Of a stretch of DNA of 64,000 bases, positions 9,804-20,720 are shown one piece after another (the first letter of the stretch is position 1; each line of letters begins with the position of its first letter). The stretch covers positions 58,652,212 to 58,716,211 of the forward strand of contig CM069870.1 of NCBI GenBank assembly GCA_036172665.1, written 5' to 3'. The stretch comes from Prosopocoilus inquinatus (taxonomy: Eukaryota > Arthropoda > Insecta > Coleoptera > Lucanidae). Both the position numbers and the translations under genes were made by a program. The notes under the pieces were generated by a model that saw only the letters and a program-made list of their open reading frames with translations, did no database searches and was not told where the DNA came from.

Positions 9804-11982
9804 ACGGATCCGGATATTTGGGCGCGGCCATCAGGGCGCAGCCAAATGGGCGCCGCTTCTAGGGCGCGAAGACGCTACGGTACGAGTCCGCTACGACGCG
9901 AGTCCGCTACGGCGCGAGTTTGTTTAGAAACTCATTGTTGTCATCCCCTGATTACGTAGGTACACTCGTTCGCAATAAAATCACGAACACATTCAAAATC
10001 AAGTGGCAGAGTTTTTCTTGGTAAATGGGTATTTTGAGAATTTTGTTTGTTATTGTTGACTGATCGTCAATAATCCCCAGGTACATTCCAGAAACTCATT
10101 ATCGTTAAACTGTTTGTTATTGTCGACGGATCGTCAAACATTCCCTGATTATGTAGGTACATTCCAAAATGGCATTATCGTTAAGCTGTTTGTTATTGAC
10201 GACTTATCGTCATTCATCCCCGTAGGTACATTCCGCAATCTCATTATTGTTAAACTGTGAAACCTTCTGTGATTGGTTGAATGGTAATTTGTAATGCACA
10301 GATTTTATAATAAAAAGAATATACTTCGATAGAGAGCTCATTTCTGCACACATTCGCACTCACGGTTGTTGTGTTTTGAGTTCTTTTTTGTGATCAGTTA
10401 TTTTGAGTGATTGTGAAAAATGGAAGTGTTTTTTCGAAAAGGAAAAAGGAAATTTCATAACAACGGATACTGTTACGTTTTCGATAGACTTAGTGCCTGT
10501 GGAACAAAAGAATTTTGGCGATGCGAACAAAAGAACAGTGGTTGCAACGTCGTATTCATACATCAGAAGGTATGATTGTTAAAGAAATTCACAATCATTC
10601 CCATGACAGCAATGCAGCAAAAGTGGAGGCCGATATTGCCCGTGGTAAAATGAAAATTCGTGCTGGTGAAACTATGGAGCAAACATGCCAAATTATTAAC
10701 AGTTGTCTCAATGAGGCGAATTTGTCTCAGGCTGCCCAAGCAGCTTTACCTAATCAACTCGCTTTAAAGTAGATGGTGCGCAGGAAGAGGAATCAAATCA
10801 ATGCTGCACCTCCAGCTCCGTTGCGGGTTGAAGATTTAATTATTCGCGAAGAATTTAAAACATTTGTAGCAAATGGCACAACAGACAACTTTCGTTAGCA
10901 GATAGCGGACCAGAAGCGGAGAGAATTTTAATATTTGACAGAGAAAGAAACATTCATGAGATTTTGGTACCATCAAAGCATTGGTACGTCGATGGAACCT
11001 TTTCTACGGCATCACAATTTTTCCACCAAATATATGTGCTAATGGCAGAAAGGTTTGGCGGAGTTCATCCTGTGGCCTACGCACTACTACCAAATAAACA
11101 AGCTTTAAACCCTGAAAAAATTTCGTGCGATTTTGAGTTGGCCCCCATTAATGCTTTTAAGGATACATTTCCAAATGCCGAAATTCTGGAGAGCTTGTTC
11201 CATCTAACGAAAAACTTAAGAAAACATTTGGCTGAACTTCATTTATTAGGCCGATACAATAACGATGCAGATTTTGCGCTGCAAGCGCGTATGATAACAT
11301 CCTTGGCATTTGTAACCGTAGGAGACTTGGATACCGCAATTGATGACTTATCACATATATTACCTGCAGAATTGGAGCCATTACTGCAATGGTTCGAAGA
11401 TTATTATGTAGGACGTCCGAATCGTCGTGGCAATGGGAGAAGACCCGCAATTTTTAAACCAGAGATGTGGTCGGTTTACAATCGTGTTCTGGATAACATC
11501 GACAGAACAAATAATCATGCCGAAGCGGCACACAGGCGCTTACAGACAGAACTCAGCATGAATCACCCAACAATTTGGAAGCTCCTTGATTGCTTGAAAA
11601 TGATTCAGCGAGGTGTTTTTTGAGCAATTAGTTGCTGGTAATGAACCTCCAGCAAAAAAGAACAAGTACCTGCTGGCTGACTCAAGGATCAAGAAACGTA
11701 TAGAAGACTATAATAACAGGAATTCTGTAGAATTTCTACGTGGAATTTCTCACAATTATGAAATGAACCCATAATTATTTTGTATTGTTATGTATGTATA
11801 ATATATTCCTGATTCTATCGTATTATGTTAATTAAATAAAGATTATCATAGGAACACATTATTCTGTGTTCATTTTCATTTGAAAAATTTCGGCGCCCTA
11901 GTGTTTCGCGCCCTACTGTTTTCGCGCCTTAGCGTCGCGCGTCCAACCGGCCGCTGCCTACTGGTCGCGCCCTATTGTCCGT
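9804..11982 (+). mobile_element. MULE-like DNA transposon inserted in Ty3 integrase
   Basis: About 2.18 kb. It contains a broken FLYWCH/MULE transposase and is bounded by GC-rich arms that stand out from the AT-rich surroundings. Read inward, both ends start ACGGA and soon reach TTGGGCGCGGCC (left) or TAGGGCGCGACC (right), then repeat GGGCGC/AGGGCGCGA several times, so the ends form an imperfect inverted repeat of roughly 60-90 bp. The integrase reads KESE up to the left junction and VTEPLHTKYVDHIGP after the right one, so a target duplication ending in gaac is likely but imperfect. Confidence 0.8.
10420..11623 (+). pseudogene. FLYWCH-MULE transposase, inactivated
   Basis: From ATG 10420 the frame gives a FLYWCH-type zinc-binding segment (GYCYVFDRL, then FWRCEQKNSGC). 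It then shifts frame into RIHTSEGMIVKEIHNHSH, the terminal His pair of the domain, and continues to LPNQLALK at 10772. A degenerate stretch with stops follows to about 10960. The frame 10964-11623 holds the MULE catalytic region: WYVDGTF (first Asp), ISCDFELAPINAFKDTFP (second Asp) and RTNNHAEAAHRRL (Glu). The usual spacer between YALLPNK and CDFE is shortened, suggesting an internal deletion. It is not functional as it stands. Confidence 0.8.
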
Positions 11983-12660
11983 AACCGAACCTTTACATAC
12001 AAAATATGTTGATCATATTGGTCCGCTACAATCTACAAAAAAGAATTACGGTCATATCTTGGTTGTTGTGAAAGGATTTACAAAATTTATACAGCGGCTT
12101 TATTCGGTAAAGCCTATTAAAACGACTGAAACTATCAAGAAATTAGAACTACAAAAGACTAATTTCGGAAATCCAAGTCAAATTGTTACTAATAGAAGAA
12201 AGTCGTTCACATCACAAGAATTTAAAGTGTATTGCGAAAACGAAGGTATTAAACACATTCATATAACAACGGGATTGCCCAGAGCCAATGGTCAAGTAGA
12301 AAGGATAAATTGATGATAGCAAATATTATAGCCAAACTTTCCTTAGATGAAGCTACGAAATGACATAAGGTGCTGACTTTAGTTCAGCGTGTCATTAACT
12401 CTACTTATCAGCCAAGTATAGGTGGATCACCATTTGAACTTTTGACAGAAGTAAAAATGCGTAACACGACTGAGAAGATGCTAAATTGCAAATTCTGAAA
12501 GTGCAAAATTAAAATCGAAACAACTCTAATAGACGACGTAAGAGAACAAAGAAGTATGAAGTGGGAGACCTAGTTGCTATCAAACGTACCCAATTTGGGC
12601 CAGGCTTAAAACTTAAACCGAAGACCTTTGCTCCATATTGAATAACTAAAGTAAAAAAAA
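11983..12660 (+). pseudogene. Integrase core and C-terminus of old Ty3, after the MULE
   Basis: TEPLHTKYVDHIGPLQ gives the first catalytic Asp, then NYGHILVVVKGFTKF, and GLPRANGQVERIN supplies the Glu. The second Asp position is altered (IVTNRRKSFTSQEF, where a TD-G motif is expected). Stops follow at 12311 and later, with ordinary integrase-tail phrases (ALLxRVINSTYQPSIGGSPFEL-type) in broken frames to about 12660. Confidence 0.75.
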
Positions 12661-12792
12661 ACGACACGTCTGATGGTTGTCGAGAAGGAGATGCCGAGGG
12701 ATCGAAGAGGATTTCCTCATGTGCAGAATTTATGTAGACATGGCCAAACGGTTACGCATCATCCGAGTCGGATGATTGTCAGGACGGCGGAG
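12661..12792 (+). other. 3' region and polypurine tract of old Ty3
   Basis: Non-coding 3' end of the element. The run aggacggcggag immediately before the right LTR is purine-rich apart from two C, and fits the place of a polypurine tract. Confidence 0.45.
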
Positions 12793-12952
12793 TGTGGGAT
12801 TTCGAAAGTGAGTGACTAAAAACATTGGACAGAGGGTTTTGGGAAAAAAAAACATAACAGGGTTGTTATGAATTGTAAAAAGATACGAAAATATAAACTG
12901 TCACGAGTTGATTTTGATTCGAATACATTTGATTTCAACTAAATTTCCCACA
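12793..12952 (+). repeat. 3' LTR of the old Ty3/gypsy element
   Basis: 160 bp, TGTGGG...CCCACA, partner of 8073-8229. It carries a poly-A indel and scattered substitutions relative to the left copy. Confidence 0.85.
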
Positions 12953-14305
12953 AAGATAATATGAAGAAATAGCGTCGTGATAAAGAAGGAGTAAAATACC
13001 GAAGGAAAGTACAAAATAAACAGTGAATGCAAACAAGGTTTTCTTACTTTAAATAGATGTTCGACAATACTCACACTTCGGACCAAAAACAAAACTCATA
13101 TGGTAATTAGCAAGCGACGTTTCAGTTGGTAGTAATGTCTTGAATATTAATTTCATAAATAATCATTGAAATTACACAAATTGAATGGACACTGCAGGAT
13201 TGCCATGTACAGCCACCTGCATGCACAATAAAACAGTAATATAAACTAAAACATGAAATAATGTATTATTGCTTTCATTTAAATAAGCGATTCTAATGGC
13301 ACGAATTCAATAAGTAATGTAAACTAAAACATCAAAAAATATATTGCTTATTGTCTAATTGTATGATTGTTACATAAGCTTTCAGCAAGGAAAAACAAAT
13401 CCACTTATACAGCTCATGTCAAGTAAATTGATTTACTTTTTTTTCTGTCCAGACAGTCTCTTACGCATGTTCACAAAATTTCAATTTATAATTTTCCTAA
13501 GAATAGTTAACACCACGGCCATGACCACAATCTCTTTCGATGGTTCACCCGTCTATAATAACTTATGCTTCCAATGAAGTTTTACATAATACACAGAAGA
13601 CCAACATCGTCCCAGTCCCTCACGAACCTCGGCTTAATCAAATTTACGAAATATCTGCTTACACTAAGTCAATAAAAATATGATAACATACAAGTGCATC
13701 TTTGTGTATTGATAAGTTCCCCTCTGCGACTTTGTTCTTGTCCAGTTTGTTGTTAACATTAAGAGAGTGATAAAGCAATAGTCAAATGCAGGCCGATAAT
13801 AATTGCGGTAGGTACAATTTTTTTTTTGTTTTTGTTGTTATTTTTATTTACATCGCTTCGACGTTAGTTTCATCAAGCATTAACCTTAATTTTTTCTTGT
13901 TTTTGCTTTTATTTACGTGTTGCGTCTACGTGAGCTTTTTCAAGCAAGTATAAAACCATGTAAACCTTTCTCCTTAATTCACATTATTTAATGGTGGGAT
14001 TGACATAGTGCGAGAAATGCCTGAAGTATTATGTGGTAAGCTTTATTTCACAGTCAATATTTGTCATTCAAGTAATGAATCAGGATAATATGAAATTAAT
14101 TACATGAGTATTAAATGGTACAATGTTTAAGAAGTTTATGGAATATGACAGTTGTATTTAACCTAGAGAGACTCGACTTACTCGTAGTTCTAACTTGAGT
14201 CCCCTACTTTTTGTTATTTTTGCGTAAAGAAATGGTGGGTTTCCCCAAATGAAAAGACGAATTTTTATCGTAAGATTTCTAAAATTTAAAATTCATTTTT
14301 CGTAT
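12953..14305. other. No gene recognised
   Basis: AT-rich intergenic sequence. The frame at 13359-13577 was checked and shows no domain. A poly-T/GTT-rich stretch lies at about 13816-13850. Confidence 0.4.
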
Positions 14306-14448
14306 GGGGCGTTTTCTGTAACTTTTTAACGGTTGTTAAAATTTAGAGGTCTTTTAAAATTTAAAAAACAGTTCCATGATTGGTTGTTACCGCAGCAACA
14401 AAATTTAACAGCCCTATAAATTTAAAGGTTTTGAAACAGAATAGCCCC
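14306..14448 (-). repeat. MITE-like repeat, family A copy 2
   Basis: Reverse-complement relative of 3194-3345. Its ends are ggggcgttttctgtaac at 14306 and the complement of ggggctattctgtttc at 14448, giving imperfect GGGGC terminal inverted repeats. The interior carries gttgttaccgcagcaacaaa. About 140 bp and non-coding. Confidence 0.65.
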
Positions 14449-14768
14449 CTATAAATGCTTCGATACAAAAGAATTACAGATTTAGAAAAACAGGAAATCA
14501 TAAAATCGACGGAATTTTAATTACTATTACGTTACTGATTTGATAAAGTTGAACAAATATTATGATCGATTAGTATACTGCAAGGTTCTTTCTTCATTAA
14601 ACGCTTTATTGATTTCTCATTTATTATTTTAAAACGTGCGCGTTCCTAATATTTATGGAATTGATTTATTTCTGACTGTTAGTTGACCTTATTAACAAAA
14701 ATAAAGGCAGAATAATTCCTGTAAAGAGCAGTTTATTTGTTATATCTTGTCCGATGAAATATGTAAAC

Positions 14769-14894
14769 AAATAGTTTTTAAACTCTAAAATGGACACTGT
14801 GAAATCGCACTGAACACTCTACGTTTCGCTATCAAACAATAGTGAAACATAGAGTGTGATTTCACAGTGTCCAGTTTAAAGTTTAAAAACTATT
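14769..14894. repeat. Long imperfect palindrome (foldback element)
   Basis: The left arm (aatagtttttaaactc, then ggacactgtgaaatcgcac and actctacgtttc) pairs with the right arm (gaaacatagagtgtgattt, cacagtgtcc, gtttaaaaactatt). The arms are about 58 bp around a short loop. The apical part (gatagcgaaacgt when reversed) matches the conserved core of family H (22201, 43726, 20600), so this is probably a degenerate member. Confidence 0.7.
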
Positions 14895-15929
14895 TCCTCG
14901 TAAATAATAACATAAATATGATTTTGTAAACAACTATTTAAAACAAATTAAAACTGAAAATAGAACAATTTTTTAATATGGAATTTATCGATTTTCATGT
15001 CAAAATTTAACCGGGTTCTGTTGCTTATGGAGATTCCACAAGCGACAAAAACGTTATTATAATTATGCGTTCCGTCATTCCCGTTTGCTTCTGTCGTCTG
15101 GAACGTAGGCGTCAGTATCAGGACATCCACTTTCATAATTCACCCCAAACGTTAAGCCCCTTCAAGCGAATGTAATCCACGGCCGCAATCACCCTAAACG
15201 TTTACTGCAGGCCGATATGGTGCGATCGAATCCCGTGTCAGCGATCCTCAAACTCAATGAGACAGGAACGAAATTGAACGTGCATTTACATATCAGGTTT
15301 TCAACACCAAAAAAAAAAACTCCAGCTGATCCTGGAAAAGATTCCGTAGTCGATTTCTTATACGTCAAAATTAACCTTAAAAAAAGTTGTTCAATTTCAT
15401 ACTTGTTGTGTAAGTAGAGGTGGGGTGGAAGATAGTGCGTTAGCAATTAACGACTACCTAAAAGATAGAAAAGAAGTAATTGGGTACGCGACAAGAGGCC
15501 AGAATTGTATACCCAGATCTATTACCATTTATTAAATTAAATTTTAGTTTTTTTTTATTTATTTTTGTTCGTCTTAATGCATACTTTATTAAATTAATTT
15601 TTAAGATACTGTGTCTAATATCTGCCTATCCCGGTACTAACTCAATTTACGGCACATTACTACCCCAAAGGGTAACAATATTAAAGCAAATAATTTGTCT
15701 ATCGCATAACCTTTTTCTTTTATCTTCACAATTCTTGCGATAATCACAACACCTGTATAATTCAATCTACAATACGTACTTTTGTTTAACTCGAAGGCTG
15801 TTGAAGGCTCGACATGATACAGACGAGTTATTTAATCAGAGAATTTTTTTAAACTTTATGTGTAATCACACTAAACAAGCGGGTTATGAAACTAGAATGC
15901 CAGGCATTGCAATCTTTCCCCGTACTCAA
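14895..15929. other. No gene recognised
   Basis: Short overlapping frames on both strands (15189-15446, 15217-15417, 15480-15743) show no recognisable domain and are probably chance. Confidence 0.4.
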
Positions 15930-16562
15930 GTGTTGTTTTGTAACGCATGACGCAAACAAACCCATATAAATAGTCTGAGTATAATTCGGAACTTTAATCG
16001 TTAACTAAATCGTAAATACCGTTGCGCTATCGATGGATAGCCTCGTCAATTTTCATCGGACTAGAGTCGACTTCAGTGAACTAAATCGTTAGTAGAATTA
16101 ACATCGAGAGGCGTCGCCATCTTCCCCACGTTGCACGTCACCGTCGCGTCGTCCCTGAACTCTAATCGGAAACACGATTCACCTTGAAAAGGCCGTGCTA
16201 TTTTCTCAAACTCTAATGGATATCACCGCCGTTGCCCCTAGATCTTGACCGTCGCCTCATCGCCAGAACCGGTATATCGAACACTCAGGAGAAGCCGGCC
16301 CTTAATAAGCTTACAGCGGAATACTTTAAGGCCACCGGGCTTCTACAACAATACCGAAGTGCATCTATTCCGCACGGCCACCTGCTCCGTCCCTACCCTG
16401 TCTGCGACGAAGACGAAAGGAAACCCAGGACTGGCAGAAAGACCCCGACCCCCCAAAATTAATTTTAATCTAATCAAATACTAAAATAAAGAGGTATATT
16501 TTTGTAATTCGTTTATTTAAGTTCTACCTGCGCCCCTACAACCCCGAAAGCTTTTCGTGACA
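15930..16562 (+). mobile_element. Solo-LTR-like segment (family L, copy 2)
   Basis: It begins with tgttttgtaacg-type sequence, has a TATA box (tataaata, 15965-15972) followed by tctgagtataattcggaac, a GC-rich body, aataaa at about 16484, a T-rich stretch, a cctacaaccccgaaag block, and ends gtgaca. Its architecture and end sequences match 1640-2342. Two overlapping frames in the GC-rich body (16232-16484) show no domain. TG...CA-type ends, promoter and poly(A) signal fit an LTR, but no perfect target duplication was found. A reversed family-H core (16019-16062) lies just downstream of the presumed start site. Confidence 0.5.
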
Positions 16563-17533
16563 TAGTGGATCGCCGCATATACCGTGATATGGTGCTTTCC
16601 GCGACAATATTTAACAGAAAGTAACTTTCAGATCAAGTAAATATACGATATATATATACGATATTTATGGAGGTAAAGTAACTAAAGGAGCAACAAGCAA
16701 GCAGAAATCGAACCGATTTTAGGACTCACACTCCCCTTTCTTGTATGGCAAAAATAAAGAGTGCTAAAAAAAACACTTTACTATAACAACGGCACCATTG
16801 TGTAAGACTTGCAAACGGGCGGTTAAAAACTCACCTTTCATCTCCTGTTGTCCCCAAATCCGTACAATGTTAAATTGAATTTCTTTGTTAATAACGCCCT
16901 GGCTTTAGCGTGGAAAATTTACTTCTAAAAACCTTAGTTGCCTGCTAAATTTTAAGCAACAATGATACTTTATTCAAACTTACCCTCACCGGTTGTACAT
17001 GCTACTTACATACACTTTATTTAAATTAAACTATGAAAACTACACAGAAAAACTTATTTTTGAAAATTTTACGGTGAGGAAATTTAAGACGCGTGTTACA
17101 CAGACTAAGTCATACTCGAAACGCTCCTTTCTTCTCTGGTCGTATTTATTATGATCTATGACTGTATTTCGAAGAATTAGCTTGCACCGGAAACGTTAAT
17201 GCAACGTTTTTCCATGACTAACCGTTGCTATTTTTCGTTCTGGAAAGCAATGCATTGCATTTTTAACATGATACCCTAGTATGATCTCATTTCTTGGTAC
17301 ATTGCAAGCTGACTAATGTTTTCGTTATATAAGCTGCATGAGTTTCATTTTGTATTTTCCAATCAGTCATATTTCGACAAGGGCTCTAATTTTATAAAGT
17401 ATCTTAATTAAATAAAGTGTACTGAATTGCACAAAAGAAATAATGATAAGAATCTGGATTCCTACAATTGACTTCAAATAATGAATAAATACGTAATTTA
17501 GATTTTTGCGTCAAATTTCTGTACACCACGTAT
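16563..17533. other. No gene recognised
   Basis: AT-rich intergenic DNA with no frame or repeat that I can support. Confidence 0.4.
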
Positions 17534-17736
17534 CAAACTATTATAATATACTGTCGTATAGTAAACAAAAACATTTTCTTATAATTGTTCTTTCTAAAAA
17601 ATAGATTCTATTATTTAAATACGACTTAACAGATTTTACAAATGTTTTAACCTTCTCAGCTGTGAAGTTGTGTATTTAGACTATATTATTTTCAGAAAGA
17701 ACAATAATTATACGAAAATATTTTACTCTACTATTT
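17534..17736. repeat. Foldback element with arms of about 40 bp
   Basis: acattttcttataattgttc + tttct (17570-17595) is complementary, with small gaps, to 17694-17725 (agaaagaacaataattata...). Pairing extends outward through gtatagtaaa / tttactctactat. The loop is about 100 bp. It overlaps the 3' end of the minus-strand frame 17723-17965. Confidence 0.6.
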
Positions 17737-17965
17737 TTTGCTTTCGACTGAACATTTGCTCATTCTGAAGTTGTTTTCTTTTCCATAATAAAATATTGCG
17801 ATCCGCATTAAAAATTACCATTTTTATCATTATATCTATAAAATATTTCTTTGGAGTTATCTTTGAAAGTTTAACTGAATGCAAGATCTTGTCTCCTTTT
17901 TTGAGATTCACTGTAACATATCCTTCAAATCCCTGACACACAAAGATATCCGAACCATATCGCAA
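17723..17965 (-). CDS. Unrecognised frame, possible terminal exon
   Basis: I do not recognise this. The 80-codon minus-strand frame contains VCQGFEGYVTVNLKKGDK and later LLWKRKQLQNEQ, a composition more protein-like than neighbouring frames. Just upstream on the same strand, a pyrimidine-rich stretch ends in tttaagcag, a plausible splice acceptor, so it could be the last exon of a gene whose other exons I could not find. Its end lies in a foldback element, which argues for chance or for capture by a transposon. Confidence 0.2.
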   Translation of the reverse strand: MRYGSDIFVCQGFEGYVTVNLKKGDKILHSVKLSKITPKKYFIDIMIKMVIFNADRNILLWKRKQLQNEQMFSRKQKIVE

Positions 17966-18152
17966 ACTGCTTAAACAAAGAAATACTATTCAAATGTTTG
18001 GATTCTTTCCTATACTTGAACTCGCCTCAGACATTTCGATAAAAATATCGAACGGGTATTAAACAATTATTGTAGTCTTAGACGGCAATGGAATCAAACA
18101 TGAATGTGGATTCTCGCTTCGCATCGTTGTATTGACGTCTCAAATATTAGTG

Positions 18153-18340
18153 CAGCGTTTCCCAAACTGTGGGACGCACCAATCTAGGGGGGACCGTGAG
18201 TCTTCAAAGGAGGGCGCAGCAGAATAAATTTAAAAAAATTAAACGCAAATTGCAACTAATTTATCATATTATTTTTTTACAAGAGAACCATAACACTGCT
18301 CATAAGGGAATCACGAAACCTAAAAGTTTGGGAAACGCTA
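18153..18340 (+). mobile_element. Nonautonomous hAT-type MITE, 188 bp
   Basis: It starts CAGCGTTTCCCAAACT and ends AGTTTGGGAAACGCTA, flanked by a perfect 8-bp direct repeat TATTAGTG (18145-18152 and 18341-18348). An 8-bp duplication with CAG(C/T)G-TTTCCCAAAC ends is diagnostic of the hAT superfamily. It is an internally deleted relative of 27177-27805: gtgagtcttcaaagg, cgcagcaga and tttatcatattattttttta all recur there in reverse. Confidence 0.9.
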
Positions 18341-18348
18341 TATTAGTG

Positions 18349-19357
18349 ACTGTCAAATAACAAATACGTTCCTGTTTACGTATTTAATGTTTTATTGCAG
18401 TCTGAAACAGTGATTACTTAAAAATGTTTGACTTCACAGCCACCCAAGCTACAATAAATATTGGATACACGTTAGTTTAGATGTTTTGATTATACTCTGC
18501 TTCTAACATCACTTTGAAAATATTTTAGTTTTCACAGACAGTTATCTGAAGAGTCTGTACTTTGAAAAATAACCCGAAAAGTTAATAGCAAAAATACTAA
18601 GAGGATATAGTACAGTTTTCTAACTGTGGCCATACGGATTTACATGCTAAAAATGTTCTAGTAAAAATATTAAGCAAATTTTAGTCTGTAATATTCAATT
18701 ACACAATTTGTTACAAAATATTATATTGCCGGATAAAGAGCTGTGTCATTAATTTAATCGTTTAATATTACAAGTTGAAGAAATGATTAACGAGCAAATA
18801 CGAATCGAGTAGGTCAAAGTCAAAAATCAATTCGTCACTCACAATCAGACATTTTAGACGACAGCGAATAATTTGTTTCTGAAGTTAACCTGTTGGATCA
18901 ATATTTGTTCGTTAAAAATGTAATTAAATTAATGATGCACCTGTTATTCTGGAACCGTGTAAATCGTAATAAACTGATTATTCGAAACTGAAATTTGTTT
19001 AAAATTTTAAGCAGAACATAAGTTAACCTGAAACAAACCGTTAAATCCTATGGCGACAGTTAAAAAAACACTGTACAGGAACAAACAGGTAAAAGCATGA
19101 ATTTAATTGACGCTGGGAATGGATATTTGCTGTTAGTAGATTAATAGCAAAAAAGTGAAAGGATGTATAAAAAGAGTGTTATTGTTAGAATAACAATGTT
19201 TCTGACAATGTAATCAACAATATTACTCGTATTGCTATCAACAATGTTACTGACTTGCTAACTTATTTTTCGACGTCTACCATTCACAATCAAATGTCCT
19301 TCCGATTTCGATTTTACAGTTTTCTTTTATATATTTGTGTTTTGTTTATGTTACTAT
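18349..19357. other. No gene recognised
   Basis: AT-rich sequence without supported coding or repeat structure. Confidence 0.4.
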
Positions 19358-19817
19358 TTTCGAAAAATTTTGTGCAAATCGTTTTTGATTGCAGTGAGAA
19401 CCTCGAGCAGCCTCTGGACAGCTGTTTCAGCCCTGCTTGGGCAGAAACGTAGCTCGACATTCCCACTGCAGACCAAAAACGACTTGCCCAATTTATTCGC
19501 AATTGCGATGTAAGAATGATGAACATATAAAATAGCGACATCTCACTATCGCTTTTTGACCTAAAATTGCAGTAGGATAGACAAATTGAAGTGGGATTTG
19601 CTCCTAATGAATCCCCCATGCAAGGCTTCCATGCTTGCTGTCAAAGCATAATGAAAGATTTTAGAAAAATTTTGTGCAAATCGTTTTTGACAGCAAGCAT
19701 GGCCGCCTTGCATGGGGGATTCATTAGGAGCAAATCCCGCTTCAATTTGTCTATCCTACTGCAATGTTAGGTCAAAAAGCGATAGTAAGATGTCGCTATT
19801 TTATATGTTCATCGTTA
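19358..19817 (+). repeat. Family B element with long hairpin
   Basis: 19511-19641 is nearly perfectly complementary to 19687-19817 (131-base arms including aatcccccatgcaagg / ccttgcatgggggatt and gcgacatct / agatgtcgc), with a 45-base loop. The preceding 19358-19510 (attttgtgcaaatcgttttt, then gcagtgagaacctcgagcag) recurs at 58282-58540 along with one arm, and partial copies lie at 40855-40985 and 56394-56430. The loop repeats the attttgtgcaaatcgttttt end, so the structure looks like two head-to-head partial copies or a large foldback. Non-coding. Confidence 0.8.
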
Positions 19818-20386
19818 CTATTTTCCTTATACCATTCCATCTTGGAGCTTTGAAAAGTACGTATACTTAACACAGATAAACAAAATACTTCAAATGCACG
19901 CTCAAAACTACAAATCATTGGAAAGTTGACAACGTATTTAATTTCTCAAAAAATTAAAAAATATTATCTACTTGTTATTAACCATGACTTGTCCAAATAT
20001 GACATGTTAGCAACATTTTGTTAGGAACATCCTTTGGTCTATAATGCCAAAATGGTATTGTTAATGATTTCAAAGATGACACTTAAAAATTTTGAGAGCT
20101 TTCAGATTTGATAAGCTTCAAACTTTTGTAAAATCTGTATATTCCATTTTGGAAAAATAAAATTACAGTACCTACTATTTTTGGCTTCGACTGTAGATTT
20201 ACTACACTATGACAATTAAAGTGATCTTATAATGAATGAACCGGGCCTTAATTAATGTATATCCAATTATCTACCAATCTGATGACATAGATCAAACGTT
20301 CAGTTGGCTATTCAGGATTGCCAATAATCTTTGTAAAACGAAATTAATAGCGATATTATTGAGTATATGCTTGGTTTTCTCACAGC
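19818..20386. other. No gene recognised
   Basis: AT-rich sequence; the frame at 20236-20442 runs into the next hairpin and is not supported. Confidence 0.4.
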
Positions 20387-20483
20387 ATCCAGCATTCGGA
20401 ATCCTCTTCGTGAATAGTTTATTTAAAATTTCAGATTGTTGAATATTCAGAAATTTTTACGAAGAGGATACCGAATGCCGGAG
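20387..20483. repeat. Short foldback MITE
   Basis: agcattcggaatcctcttcg (20391-20410) pairs with cgaagaggataccgaatgcc (20460-20479) with one base-pair slip; the loop is about 50 bp. This is a terminal-inverted-repeat structure without coding sequence. Confidence 0.6.
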
Positions 20484-20599
20484 ATGTACTTCTAGACACA
20501 GTGGCGTGGCAATAGAAGTTGCAGGAGTTGCGAGGCAACAACAGTATCGTAGTCGCCTGCCCATATATAAAAACTAAAATTTTTGTTACCAAGTAAATT

Positions 20600-20720
20600 A
20601 TTAAGTACAAAGTTTTTTTAATCTCGAACCGGACAGAAATATGAAGGGAAAACACTCAACATTTCGCTATAGATTTATAGCTTCGTCAATTACAATTTTC
20701 ATCGGACAAGAACAAACTTC
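20600..20720 (-). repeat. Family H repeat with hammerhead-like core
   Basis: On the minus strand it reads ttgtccgatgaaaattg, taattgacgaagctataaat, ctatagcgaaatgttgagtg, and later ctgtccggttcgagattaaa. The order gacgaag-CTAT-loop-ATAG-cgaaa, then tgtccggtt and a run of A, matches 22201-22340 and 43726-43806. See the separate finding. Confidence 0.55.

Larger units (their letters stand above)
8073..12952 (+). mobile_element. Old Ty3/gypsy element, decayed, with nested MULE
   Basis: Two related LTRs (8073-8229 and 12793-12952) beginning TGTG and ending CCCACA bracket fragments of gag, RNase H and integrase on the plus strand. A primer-binding-site-like sequence follows the left LTR and a purine-rich aggacggcggag precedes the right one. 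Reverse transcriptase and protease are missing, and the reading frames hold many stops and indels. A separate DNA transposon (9804-11982) lies inside the integrase, so it arrived after the retroelement. The flanks show no clear target duplication. Confidence 0.85.

Noticed and set aside
16232..16484. Two overlapping GC-rich frames
   Set aside because: They lie in the LTR-like segment, no domain is recognisable, and two frames being open together reflects GC-rich composition.
19314..19619. 101-residue minus-strand frame, with a similar one at 58342-58551
   Set aside because: Both lie in family B repeats and share sequence because the repeat is shared, not because of a gene.
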